Of a stretch of DNA of 64,000 bases, positions 21,189 through 28,969 are shown one piece after another. Both the position numbers and the translations under genes were made by a program. A model generated the notes under the pieces. That model was given only the letters and a program-made list of their open reading frames with translations, did no database searches and was not told the DNA's origin. Each line of letters starts with the position of its first letter. Position 1 is the stretch's first letter. Location of the stretch: NCBI RefSeq assembly GCF_009937975.1, contig NZ_AP018441.1, positions 5,890,001 through 5,954,000 on the forward strand. The letters are read 5' to 3'. The stretch comes from Undibacterium sp. YM2. GTDB lineage: Bacteria > Pseudomonadota > Gammaproteobacteria > Burkholderiales > Burkholderiaceae_D.

Positions 21189-21866
21189 ATGAAGAAATTT
21201 CTTCCCATTGCCCTGGCAGCCGCGCTGTTGGCAGGTTGTGCAACTCCATACAGTGAAACGCCATTAGCAGGCAATTTCCCGACGACCACGCAAAACAAAT
21301 TGCAAGCGGCGTCGCACTGGCTCGTCATCGCAAAAGATGTAGCAGAGCAGATCAAACTCGGAACCGACAAGATAGGCGCACCGGTTTATGTCGTACCACC
21401 AGAGAAAGACAGCCAGTTTACCCAGGCTTTCTATACCCAGATCATCACCTCCCTGGTGAATCAGGGCGTGGTTGTCAGGAAAATCAATGACGGTACAGCC
21501 CAGGTGATCAATATTGAAACACAGCTGGTACGTTTTTCTCCTGACCGCCATCAAAACAAACGCTTCACCAGCGTGACTGCGATAGGTGCTGGTATTGCTG
21601 CCGTGCATGGCCTGGGCATACCGGTCAAGACAGATGCGGTCCTTGGCGGCCTCGCTCTGGCAGGTGCTTATGACTGGACCAGCTGGGTCAATCAGGAATA
21701 TGCCAGAGGCCGTACGCCTCAGCACGAGTTGATCGTAACGACATCTTTGGTAAAGAATTCACAATATATCGCCCGTCGTACTGACGCGTACTATGTTTCG
21801 GATTACGACTGGACGCTTTACAATAAAGACACTGATTTCAACTTCCGTGTTGTTGGGGGCCAATAA
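21189..21866 (+). CDS. Lipoprotein of unknown function
   Basis: A 225-residue protein with a lipoprotein signal peptide: MKKFLPIALAAALLAG then Cys18 (lipobox LAGC). A GGTGAG ribosome-binding site precedes the ATG at 21189. The mature part has mixed alpha/beta character and a Gly/Ala-rich stretch (about 130-160) that looks membrane-associated or part of an interface. No named domain recognised. Its TAA overlaps the start of the next lipoprotein gene by one base, so both are made together and probably work as a pair in the envelope. Confidence 0.75.
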   Translation: MKKFLPIALAAALLAGCATPYSETPLAGNFPTTTQNKLQAASHWLVIAKDVAEQIKLGTDKIGAPVYVVPPEKDSQFTQAFYTQIITSLVNQGVVVRKINDGTAQVINIETQLVRFSPDRHQNKRFTSVTAIGAGIAAVHGLGIPVKTDAVLGGLALAGAYDWTSWVNQEYARGRTPQHELIVTTSLVKNSQYIARRTDAYYVSDYDWTLYNKDTDFNFRVVGGQ

Positions 21867-22438
21867 TGATGAAAAGTGCAGCTCTCGTCATCGCTTCAGC
21901 CATTGCACTCAGTGCTTGTGCCAATCTGGGCCTGGGTAATACACCACCGCCTGCGGCAGCATCGCCAGTGCCAACCTGGAAAGATGCTGAATCCAATGAA
22001 TTCATTCCGGCTAACCAGCGTGCAGCAGATGCACTGATCAACAATGCCGGTTTGAAGCTTGATCCTTCGCGTCCATTGATTATTGCTACTCTTGCCAATA
22101 TCAACTTCCTCGAAGAGTCTTCTACCTTTGGCCGCATCATTGCTGAACAACTTTCGGGTCAGTTCACCCGTCGTGACTACAAAATGGTGGAAATGAAATT
22201 CCGCGACAAAGTATTCATGAAACAAAATGTCGGTGAATTGCTGTTGACACGTGAAATCAAGGATGTCGCGCAAAACCACAGCGCTCAGGCAGTGATCGTC
22301 GGTACTTATGCCGAAGGCGACAAACTGGTTTATGTGAACCTGAAACTGGTCAGGCCTAGTGACAATACCGTGATCAGTTCCGTTGATTACGCTATTCCTA
22401 TGGATAAAAACGTCAAGACTCTGCTGGGTCGCCGTTAA
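21866..22438 (+). CDS. FlgO-like outer-membrane lipoprotein
   Basis: A 190-residue protein with a lipoprotein signal peptide (lipobox LSAC, Cys near residue 18) and a FlgO-type domain (about 60-185: RPLIIATLANINFLEESS, and VIVGTYAEGDKLVYVNLKLV). FlgO proteins are outer-membrane lipoproteins first linked to flagella in Vibrio; no flagellar gene lies nearby, so a flagellar role is not supported here. Two adjacent ATGs (21866 and 21869) are both possible starts. Translationally coupled to the upstream lipoprotein gene; a strong terminator follows. Confidence 0.75.
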   Translation: MMKSAALVIASAIALSACANLGLGNTPPPAAASPVPTWKDAESNEFIPANQRAADALINNAGLKLDPSRPLIIATLANINFLEESSTFGRIIAEQLSGQFTRRDYKMVEMKFRDKVFMKQNVGELLLTREIKDVAQNHSAQAVIVGTYAEGDKLVYVNLKLVRPSDNTVISSVDYAIPMDKNVKTLLGRR

Positions 22439-22461
22439 TCCAGGGCAGCTTCTTCAGGCAT

Positions 22462-22493
22462 AAAAAACGACAGCATTGCTGTCGTTTTTTTTA
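22462..22493 (+). terminator. Intrinsic terminator after the lipoprotein pair
   Basis: AAAACGACAGC / GCTGTCGTTTT with a three-base loop and flanking A and T runs. It can also serve the convergent regulator gene on the minus strand. Confidence 0.85.
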
Positions 22494-22525
22494 TTTCCAG
22501 CGCATTGCCACCAACATGGGGGACC

Positions 22526-23437
22526 TCATTCTTCCCCCATGGCAAACAGATCAATACGCGCCGCGCGGCTAATTGCCAGTACGGCAGGGTGGGTCAGCTT
22601 GCGCTGTACTGAAATGGCATAAAACTGTTCCCTGATTTCATCCGTCTGCCCCAGCAACTGCAGGTCATACTGGCGCATGATCATGTCGGCAACCACCGTC
22701 GGTGCGGCAAAAATCCCTGCCCCGGCCTGGCCAAAGGCGCTCATGAGCGCACTGTCATCAAATTCACCGGCGATACGCGGATGCAAACCCTGCTGGTCAA
22801 ACCATTGCAGCAAACGGGCGCGCAAGGCCGCATCCTCACCCGGCAATAAAAACGGGGCTGCGTCCAGGTTTGCAGGAAAAGCCTGCGGATATTGCTGCAA
22901 CAAAGTCCCGGTGGCAAAAAAACTGATGCCGCACTCCCCCAATTGATGGCTATAGCCGCGCACATTGGCACTGGCGGGCATGGGGCTGTCCGACATGACG
23001 ACATCGAGCTTATGAGTAGCCAGGTCGGCCAGCAAGACTTCCAGCTTGCCCTCACGGCAATTGATGCGCAGGGTTTGCTCCAGCTTCAGGGCAGGTTCGA
23101 GCAAGCGGTAAGCCAGGGTCTTGGGCAAAGCGTCTGAGACACCCACCCTTAACTGCACGGTGCGCGCGGTGGGCCGGTGATGCAAGACCTCTTCCAGCTC
23201 CTGCCCCAGTGCAAAGATATCATCGGCATAGCTCAGGACCAGTTGCCCGGCCTCGGTCAGTTCCAGATTGCGCCCGCTCTTGCGGAATAAGGCTTCTCCC
23301 TGGATTTCTTCAAACAGACTCAACTGACCGCTGATGGTTTGCGGCGTCAGGTGTAATTGCTCACTGGCGCGGGAAATACTGCCAGTCTTGGCAACCATCC
23401 AGAAATAATGCAGATGCTTGTAATTAAGCTTGGACAT
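22526..23437 (-). CDS. nhaR: LysR-family regulator, NhaR type
   Basis: A 303-residue DNA-binding activator. The N-terminal winged helix-turn-helix (about 1-65: LNYKHLHYFWMVAKTGSIS, LTPQTISGQLSLFEE) is closer to NhaR than to average LysR proteins, because of the HYFW and PQTISGQ segments. NhaR activates the Na+/H+ antiporter gene nhaA in enterobacteria in response to sodium. No nhaA lies nearby: the divergent gene is yccA, with a 163-base intergenic region. So the target here is unknown, and the symbol reflects subfamily only. Confidence 0.75.
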   Translation of the reverse strand: MSKLNYKHLHYFWMVAKTGSISRASEQLHLTPQTISGQLSLFEEIQGEALFRKSGRNLELTEAGQLVLSYADDIFALGQELEEVLHHRPTARTVQLRVGVSDALPKTLAYRLLEPALKLEQTLRINCREGKLEVLLADLATHKLDVVMSDSPMPASANVRGYSHQLGECGISFFATGTLLQQYPQAFPANLDAAPFLLPGEDAALRARLLQWFDQQGLHPRIAGEFDDSALMSAFGQAGAGIFAAPTVVADMIMRQYDLQLLGQTDEIREQFYAISVQRKLTHPAVLAISRAARIDLFAMGEE

Positions 23438-23600
23438 ATAGATTCATTCTTTATGACAATACATCGGTTTTTACGAACATATTTTCAATTATATTCGACT
23501 TTTCTTGTTTATCAGCAAGGCCTACACTATCGTTACCTTCTGTTGAGAAGGTGCAGCCATTTTGCACATATGCATGGCTTCAACATTTCAGGAGAAAAGC

Positions 23601-24284
23601 ATGAAAATCTTGAGTCGTTCTGCCACAGATGCACAAACCGTCGCCTATAGAGACAGTAATGTCAGCTCTGGCCATAAAGTCTTGCGCAACACTTATATGT
23701 TGTTGTCCATGACGCTATTGTTTTCTGCAGTGACTGCGGCAGCAACGGTTGCCTTCAATATTCCCGGCCCTGGCATCTTGTTGACACTGGTCGGTTACGT
23801 TGGCCTGCTGTTTGCCACCACTAAACTACAAAACAGCGGCTGGGGTATTGCCTCTGTATTTGCTCTGACTGGTTTCATGGGCTATACCCTGGGTCCTATC
23901 CTGACACGTTACCTGGGCATGCCTGGCGGTACAGGTATCGTCATGACAGCGATGGCCATGACAGGTCTGATCTTCATGGGCTTGTCTGCTTACGTACTGA
24001 TCAGCAAACGTGATTTCAGTTTCATGGCGGGCTTTTTGATGGTGGGCATGCTGGTGGCTTTTGTTGCCAGCCTGGGTGCGATTTTCTTCCAGATCCCTGC
24101 CCTGTCGCTGACGATTTCTGCCGTCATGGTCTTGCTGATGTCAGGCATGATCCTGTTTGAAACCAGCAACATCATTCATGGTGGCGAAACCAATTACATC
24201 ATGGCGACTGTCAGCCTGTACGTCACCATCTTCAACCTGTTCACCAGCCTCTTGCAGTTGCTGGGCTTTATAGAGAAAGAATAA
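23601..24284 (+). CDS. yccA: Bax inhibitor-1 family membrane protein, YccA-like
   Basis: A 227-residue inner-membrane protein with seven hydrophobic segments and the BI-1 layout (about 30-225). YccA in E. coli binds and modulates the FtsH protease; other BI-1 proteins are pH-sensitive calcium leak channels (family knowledge). AGGAGAA eight bases before the ATG at 23601 fixes the start. Three bases separate its stop from the terC gene, so the two are co-transcribed. No riboswitch-like element is visible upstream. Confidence 0.88.
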   Translation: MKILSRSATDAQTVAYRDSNVSSGHKVLRNTYMLLSMTLLFSAVTAAATVAFNIPGPGILLTLVGYVGLLFATTKLQNSGWGIASVFALTGFMGYTLGPILTRYLGMPGGTGIVMTAMAMTGLIFMGLSAYVLISKRDFSFMAGFLMVGMLVAFVASLGAIFFQIPALSLTISAVMVLLMSGMILFETSNIIHGGETNYIMATVSLYVTIFNLFTSLLQLLGFIEKE

Positions 24285-24287
24285 GAA

Positions 24288-25244
24288 ATGATCCATTCCG
24301 TCGCTCAGCCCTGGATGTGGGCAGTATTTATCGCTTTTGTTCTACTCATGCTGGCAATTGACGTGTTGGCCCTCGGTGGCTCGCGCGCCCATAAAGTCAG
24401 CGTCAGGGAAGCGGCGGCGTGGTCATTGGTCTGGGTCAGCCTGGCCCTGATATTCGATTTTGGCTTGTGGATTTATTTATCTGACACGGTAGGCCGGGAA
24501 GTCGCGACGGCCAAGGCCATGGAGTTCCTGACCGGCTATGTCATAGAAAAGTCCCTGTCGGTAGATAATGTCTTTGTCTTCCTGCTGATCTTTGGTCACT
24601 TTGCCGTACCGCCGCAGTATCAGCGCAAGGTCTTGCTGTACGGCGTACTGGGTGCCATCGTCATGCGCATCATCATGATACTGGCTGGCAGCTGGGTGGT
24701 TACCCAGTTCTCCTGGGTACTGTATCTGTTCGGTATATTCTTGCTGGTCACAGGTTTTCGTATGCTGGTGGCGGCTGAAAAGGAACCTGACCTGGAAGCC
24801 AACCCGGTCTTGCGCCTGGCAAAAAAACTGCTGCCTTTCACCAAAGAGTTTCACCGGGAAAAATTCACCGTCAAGGTAGATGGCAAGCGCTTTTTCACGC
24901 CACTGTTCCTGGTGCTGATCCTGATAGAAATATCCGACGTCGTGTTTGCTGTGGATTCAATACCGGCGATTTTCGCGGTGACGACAGACCCATTCATCGT
25001 CTTCACTTCAAATATCTTTGCCATCATGGGCTTGCGTGCACTGTACTTCTTGCTGGCAGACATGGCTGACCGCTTCCATCTGCTGAAGTTTGGCCTGGCA
25101 TTTGTGCTGATGTTTGTCGGTATCAAGATGCTCATCGTGAAGTGGATGCATGTACCGACCAGTGTTTCACTGATTGTTATCGGTCTCCTGCTCGGCAGCT
25201 CGATTATTGCCAGCCTGCTCACCAGCCGCAAAAAGGCTGACTGA
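24288..25244 (+). CDS. TerC/Alx family membrane transporter
   Basis: A 318-residue inner-membrane protein with about eight to nine hydrophobic segments and the TerC signature acidic motifs: EKSLSVDNVFVF (about 87-98) and EISDVVFAVDSIPAIF (about 211-226). Family members such as Alx and MeeY export manganese, and the acidic residues are thought to bind the metal. Older annotations say tellurite resistance, which is not supported by anything here. It follows yccA by three bases and a strong bidirectional terminator ends the transcript. Length and motifs are complete. Confidence 0.9.
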   Translation: MIHSVAQPWMWAVFIAFVLLMLAIDVLALGGSRAHKVSVREAAAWSLVWVSLALIFDFGLWIYLSDTVGREVATAKAMEFLTGYVIEKSLSVDNVFVFLLIFGHFAVPPQYQRKVLLYGVLGAIVMRIIMILAGSWVVTQFSWVLYLFGIFLLVTGFRMLVAAEKEPDLEANPVLRLAKKLLPFTKEFHREKFTVKVDGKRFFTPLFLVLILIEISDVVFAVDSIPAIFAVTTDPFIVFTSNIFAIMGLRALYFLLADMADRFHLLKFGLAFVLMFVGIKMLIVKWMHVPTSVSLIVIGLLLGSSIIASLLTSRKKAD

Positions 25245-25280
25245 ACACCAAACCACTTCACTTAATTACGATTCCCCTTG

Positions 25281-25314
25281 GCACATCACAGCAAGACCGT
25301 GATGTGCTTTTTTT
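25281..25314. terminator. Bidirectional intrinsic terminator
   Basis: GCACATCAC (25281-25289) pairs with GTGATGTGC (25299-25307), followed by seven Ts. It ends yccA-terC. The convergent DUF4214 gene stops eight bases beyond it, though on the minus strand there is no T-run. Confidence 0.8.
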
Positions 25315-25321
25315 ATTTATG

Positions 25322-27661
25322 TCAGAGCGCCACCAGTTCGTAGCCATGCTGGGCATGAGACTGTCCTACAATATCCACCACTACAGCACCGGGGGCAGGA
25401 GTTACTTGTGTATGTTCGTTTGCAAGTTCAGAATTGTCCGTTGCCAGAGCAGATGCAGACGTAAAATTGGTCGTCAGGTAAAGATTGCCCGAGCTTTCGA
25501 TTGCCTTGCCATTTCTGTCCATCATAACGACAGAGACAATACCGCCTGATTTCACAATCGCCTGCAGTTGTGCAGAGTCTGCGGCACCCAGATCAAAGTC
25601 CACACTTGTGTCCGTCGACGAAATATAAGTGTCGCTGGCGACTATCTGTCCATTAATTTTTAAAAACGCTTTCTGACCAAAATAGTCCATCCCATTCATC
25701 GTCGCCTTGACCATTAAATTGGTGTTGGAACTATTGACGGTATTTGCGACTACTGTTCCACCAACGGGTGTCAGGCTGATGTTGGTCGCAGGTGTTCCAT
25801 CCTTGTACCTGGAGTCATAGCCTATCTTATACTCATCCAGACGACTGGTAATCGAATATCCTGAAGCATTTGTCAGCACCAGACTCAGATTATGATTGGT
25901 AAAGAAATCTTCATAGACTTGCTTCGCAAGTGCTGTATCAAATACAAAATCCAGCATTTTATCGTTAGCACCAATGTAAGGAATCTTGGCAAGTGCAACA
26001 CCATTTTCCATCAATACCGCAGAGCCACCAACATTGTGGCCTGCCACGATGGAATACTGGATTTCGTTGATGACAAAAGCAGCACCGGAAGGTGTATTGG
26101 CATAAGAGCGGATGTAAAGACCTTTGGTTGGCAACTCCAGGGGTACAGCCGCCGAACTCAATACCGTATGGCTTCCAAACTGATTGCTGCCCAGGCTAGG
26201 ATTGTTGATACTGGGAATGACAGTGCCATTCTGATCTACCATATCGACCGAGACGACGCCGCCAGCATTGATCAGGTTTTGCACCTGTACACTGTTGGCG
26301 AAAAAGACATTAAAGTCGACAGAACGGTCCAGCGAAGAAATTGTATCGTCGATCGCCACGACCTGGCCGTTGACTTTCAAATACGCCTTACTTAAAAAAT
26401 ACTCAAGACCGTTTATGTCTGCCTTAACGTATAAATTAGCATTCCCTCCCGTGGAAGAAATACTTATATTAGTGGCAGGCGTACCGACTTTTCGATTCAG
26501 ATTATTAAAAATTTGATAATCACTTAATTTGCTGGTCGTGGAATTCCCAGCCTGATCTGTCAGGACCAGGCTCAAATTTCTGGCAACGTAGTAATCGTTG
26601 TAAACCTGCTTCGCTATCGCAGGATCGATAAAGAAGTCCAGTGAACTCGCATTGGCACTAATATTGGAAATTTTGGCAACAACAGTATTATTTTCCAAAA
26701 TAGCGGCTGTTCCCCCGGTCATTTGACCCGGAAGTATAGGGTAATGAATTTCCCCCATCACAAAGTCCAGACCTACAGGTGCCTGATTGACCCAGGTCGT
26801 TGTATAAAGACCGGTAGTTGGCAGTAAGGGTGGCGTAGTATCAAGTACCACAGGTGTTTGTGCCCCTACCTTGCCAGAGTTTCCAAAAATATCTGTTACC
26901 TTGATACCCAGAGATTTAGCACCATCTGCACCCCAGTTAATACCACCTGGAATATGCAAAACTGCTTTTTGTGCTGTCACCTCTGCCGTCGTCAAAATAT
27001 GCGTCACCGGAATAGAGAAAGAGCTATTCCCGTTCATCAATTCGAGTTTGTAGCCCGTGGATAACTGTACGCCTTTCAGATCAACCACCACATCCATGCC
27101 CAGCATTCTCTCCATATCACTAATGCCGTTTGTCGCTTCTGCGATCTTCAGCGGCAGACTTGGGACCAAGCTGGGGGGCAATCCAGTTGCAGTCACACCA
27201 GACAAGATGCCACGCATGACTTCGAAGGTATAGGCGGAGCTATACAGATTGGCTTTTTCTACAGTGTTCAGGCTCGCCGTGAAGTTGGCAGAGAAATTAA
27301 GTTTATTTTGTATCGTGATGCCGTCAAGGCTGTCTGGTGTCGCGCCATTCAGGATGGCCAATGCTGCCGTACCCATATTGACGGCACGCGTATCGATTTG
27401 GGTTGCCCAGTATGTCAGACCAGCCGCATCTGGTGCCCGACCAAACAGGTTTTTGTACAAGGCAGTGACAACATCTGCGGTACTTTTCCCACCATAAGTC
27501 GCGACATATTCAACTTGCTCACTGAATGACTGGGCCAGGCCAGCAAGAGAAATCTTGTTACCATCCAATTGCCCTTCCCAGTAAGTCAAACCAGCCACAT
27601 CGGCTGGACGGTTAAAGTAAGCGATATACAGTTTTTGTATGGTGCTGGCATTGATGCCCAT
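25322..27661 (-). CDS. DUF4214 protein with duplicated 225-residue module
   Basis: A 779-residue protein with no classical signal peptide. The N-terminus (about 1-150) holds DUF4214-type repeats (YIAYFNRPADVAGLTYWE, YKNLFGRAPDAAGLTYWA), found in secreted and S-layer-like proteins and often tied to type I secretion. A beta-rich Ig-like stretch follows (about 190-275). Residues about 279-500 and 509-735 are two copies of one module, sharing GLY, the LVLT and DGTPATNIS/VGTPATNIS segments and the phrase FLKINGQIVAS/YLKVNGQVVAI. ATG at 27661 is chosen because DUF4214 homology starts there; 61 further upstream residues look untypical. It is probably exported; its role is unknown. Confidence 0.75.
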   Translation of the reverse strand: MGINASTIQKLYIAYFNRPADVAGLTYWEGQLDGNKISLAGLAQSFSEQVEYVATYGGKSTADVVTALYKNLFGRAPDAAGLTYWATQIDTRAVNMGTAALAILNGATPDSLDGITIQNKLNFSANFTASLNTVEKANLYSSAYTFEVMRGILSGVTATGLPPSLVPSLPLKIAEATNGISDMERMLGMDVVVDLKGVQLSTGYKLELMNGNSSFSIPVTHILTTAEVTAQKAVLHIPGGINWGADGAKSLGIKVTDIFGNSGKVGAQTPVVLDTTPPLLPTTGLYTTTWVNQAPVGLDFVMGEIHYPILPGQMTGGTAAILENNTVVAKISNISANASSLDFFIDPAIAKQVYNDYYVARNLSLVLTDQAGNSTTSKLSDYQIFNNLNRKVGTPATNISISSTGGNANLYVKADINGLEYFLSKAYLKVNGQVVAIDDTISSLDRSVDFNVFFANSVQVQNLINAGGVVSVDMVDQNGTVIPSINNPSLGSNQFGSHTVLSSAAVPLELPTKGLYIRSYANTPSGAAFVINEIQYSIVAGHNVGGSAVLMENGVALAKIPYIGANDKMLDFVFDTALAKQVYEDFFTNHNLSLVLTNASGYSITSRLDEYKIGYDSRYKDGTPATNISLTPVGGTVVANTVNSSNTNLMVKATMNGMDYFGQKAFLKINGQIVASDTYISSTDTSVDFDLGAADSAQLQAIVKSGGIVSVVMMDRNGKAIESSGNLYLTTNFTSASALATDNSELANEHTQVTPAPGAVVVDIVGQSHAQHGYELVAL

Positions 27662-27926
27662 GAGACGGCCTTTTCGATAAAAGATAAAAATACGGAAACG
27701 TGCTTGTGTCAGTTCCTGAGCGTGTGTTCTCTGGCTTTGCAAGGCGCGCAAAATCCCTGCCGCTTGGTGAATACGGCCAGAACGGAGGCAACAACGGAGA
27801 GCCAGGCTATGAACATCAGCCAGGATAGACAATGGCTTTGCCAAGCAGGCAGGACCAAATCAGCAATACCCTACATCTTGTTACTTACATATTGTAACAA
27901 CTTTTGAAACAGTTGAAAGTAAGTAC

Positions 27927-28565
27927 TCAGTTTTGATCTGGCGTGTATAAGCCAAGGCTGCGGGCGGCCAGTACGGCCTGGGTGCGGTTGACGACATTCA
28001 GTACCCGGAATATCGAGGTCACATGCATTTTCACGGTGATTTCTGCCAGGTCCAGGCGCAGGCCTATCTCTTTATTTGACAGGCCCTGGCAAAGCAGGAT
28101 CAGGGTTTCTTGCTGCCTGGGTGTCAAAGCCAGCAGGGGTTCTTCCTTGTTGGCCTGTTTGCCACGCAAAGTGATCCATGGAGTCTCCAGCGCTTCATTG
28201 GCCAGTATCTTGCGCACCACTTCTATCATCAGATCCGTGGAGACTGCTTTGGAAATAAAGGCCTTGGCTCCGGCACGCAGGGCAGCATCGACCTCGCGCC
28301 TGTCTTCAGATGCGGAAACCACGACGATAGCAGCGTCGGCATAATGTTTACGTAGCGAACAGATGGCTTCTACCCCATTCATGCCTGGCAGACGCAGATC
28401 CAGCAAAATCAGGCGCAAACTGGTGTGAGTGGCCGACTGTGCCAGGGCCTCTTCTGTAGAAGTGACCGCCGCCACTTGTGCTTCCCCCAGCAGGTGACGC
28501 ATGAATAGCAGCAAGGCATCACGATAAATCGGGTGGTCTTCAATAATCAGGGCAGAAATTTTCAT
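27927..28565 (-). CDS. NarL/FixJ-type response regulator
   Basis: A 212-residue two-component regulator. The receiver domain (about 1-120) has the acidic pair E9/D10 and the phospho-acceptor D56 in LILLDLRLPGMNG; the LuxR-type helix-turn-helix (about 150-210) has LTPRQQETLILLCQGLSNKEIG. ATG at 28565 gives the usual MKISALIIEDH start; 34 upstream in-frame residues are untypical. No histidine kinase is adjacent, so it is an orphan in this window. It lies between the DUF4214 gene and metH on different transcripts; its targets cannot be told. Confidence 0.88.
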   Translation of the reverse strand: MKISALIIEDHPIYRDALLLFMRHLLGEAQVAAVTSTEEALAQSATHTSLRLILLDLRLPGMNGVEAICSLRKHYADAAIVVVSASEDRREVDAALRAGAKAFISKAVSTDLMIEVVRKILANEALETPWITLRGKQANKEEPLLALTPRQQETLILLCQGLSNKEIGLRLDLAEITVKMHVTSIFRVLNVVNRTQAVLAARSLGLYTPDQN

Positions 28566-28837
28566 CTGATTTATTGGCAGGAAGGCAAAAAGTAAACATC
28601 GTACACAGGTATTACCTTTAATTAATAGTGCAGACAGAATATTGATGCCGTCACTGCAATTCGGCAAGTAAAAACTGTTAGTTCAGATACGGTGTGGCTT
28701 GCAAACACGCTTCAATCAGTCTCCAGCCTTGGCCTCCGTGGTCTTTTTACCATCTCAATTGGCTTTTGCCAGGTCGTTTGTCTTGACAAAAAACCGACAG
28801 CGCCATGACCCGCCATACCCAAGCCCTTGATTTGACG

Positions 28838-28843
28838 TATAAT
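28838..28843 (+). promoter_or_regulatory. Predicted -10 element of the metH promoter
   Basis: A perfect TATAAT with no good -35 hexamer 16-18 bases upstream, so activation by a regulator is plausible. It would give a leader of about 120 bases before the metH start. Confidence 0.45.
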
Positions 28844-28912
28844 TTACGCTTTCTTGCGCCGATTTGAGATTCAGATTGCGGGCGCGTAATAAGTGCTGCT
28901 AAAAGGACGTCG

Positions 28913-28957
28913 CCCGATCCGCCTGCACACACAAGCTGATCGGGTTTTGTTTTATTG
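28913..28957 (+). promoter_or_regulatory. Terminator-like hairpin in the metH leader
   Basis: CCCGATC (28913-28919) is perfectly complementary to GATCGGG (28938-28944) and is followed by TTTTGTTTTATTG. The structure ends 12 bases before the metH ATG and has the form of an intrinsic terminator or attenuator. I could not match the leader to the SAH, SAM or cobalamin riboswitch consensus. The rest of the 404-base stretch 28566-28969 holds no gene. Confidence 0.5.
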
Positions 28958-28969
28958 CGAGTAAACATC

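Noticed and set aside
23438..23600. Manganese (yybP-ykoY) riboswitch ahead of yccA-terC
   Set aside because: Expected in front of some TerC-family genes, but the conserved core is not visible in these bases.
24288..25244. Tellurite resistance gene
   Set aside because: The TerC name is historical; no other ter genes are present and the motifs fit the Alx/MeeY manganese exporters.
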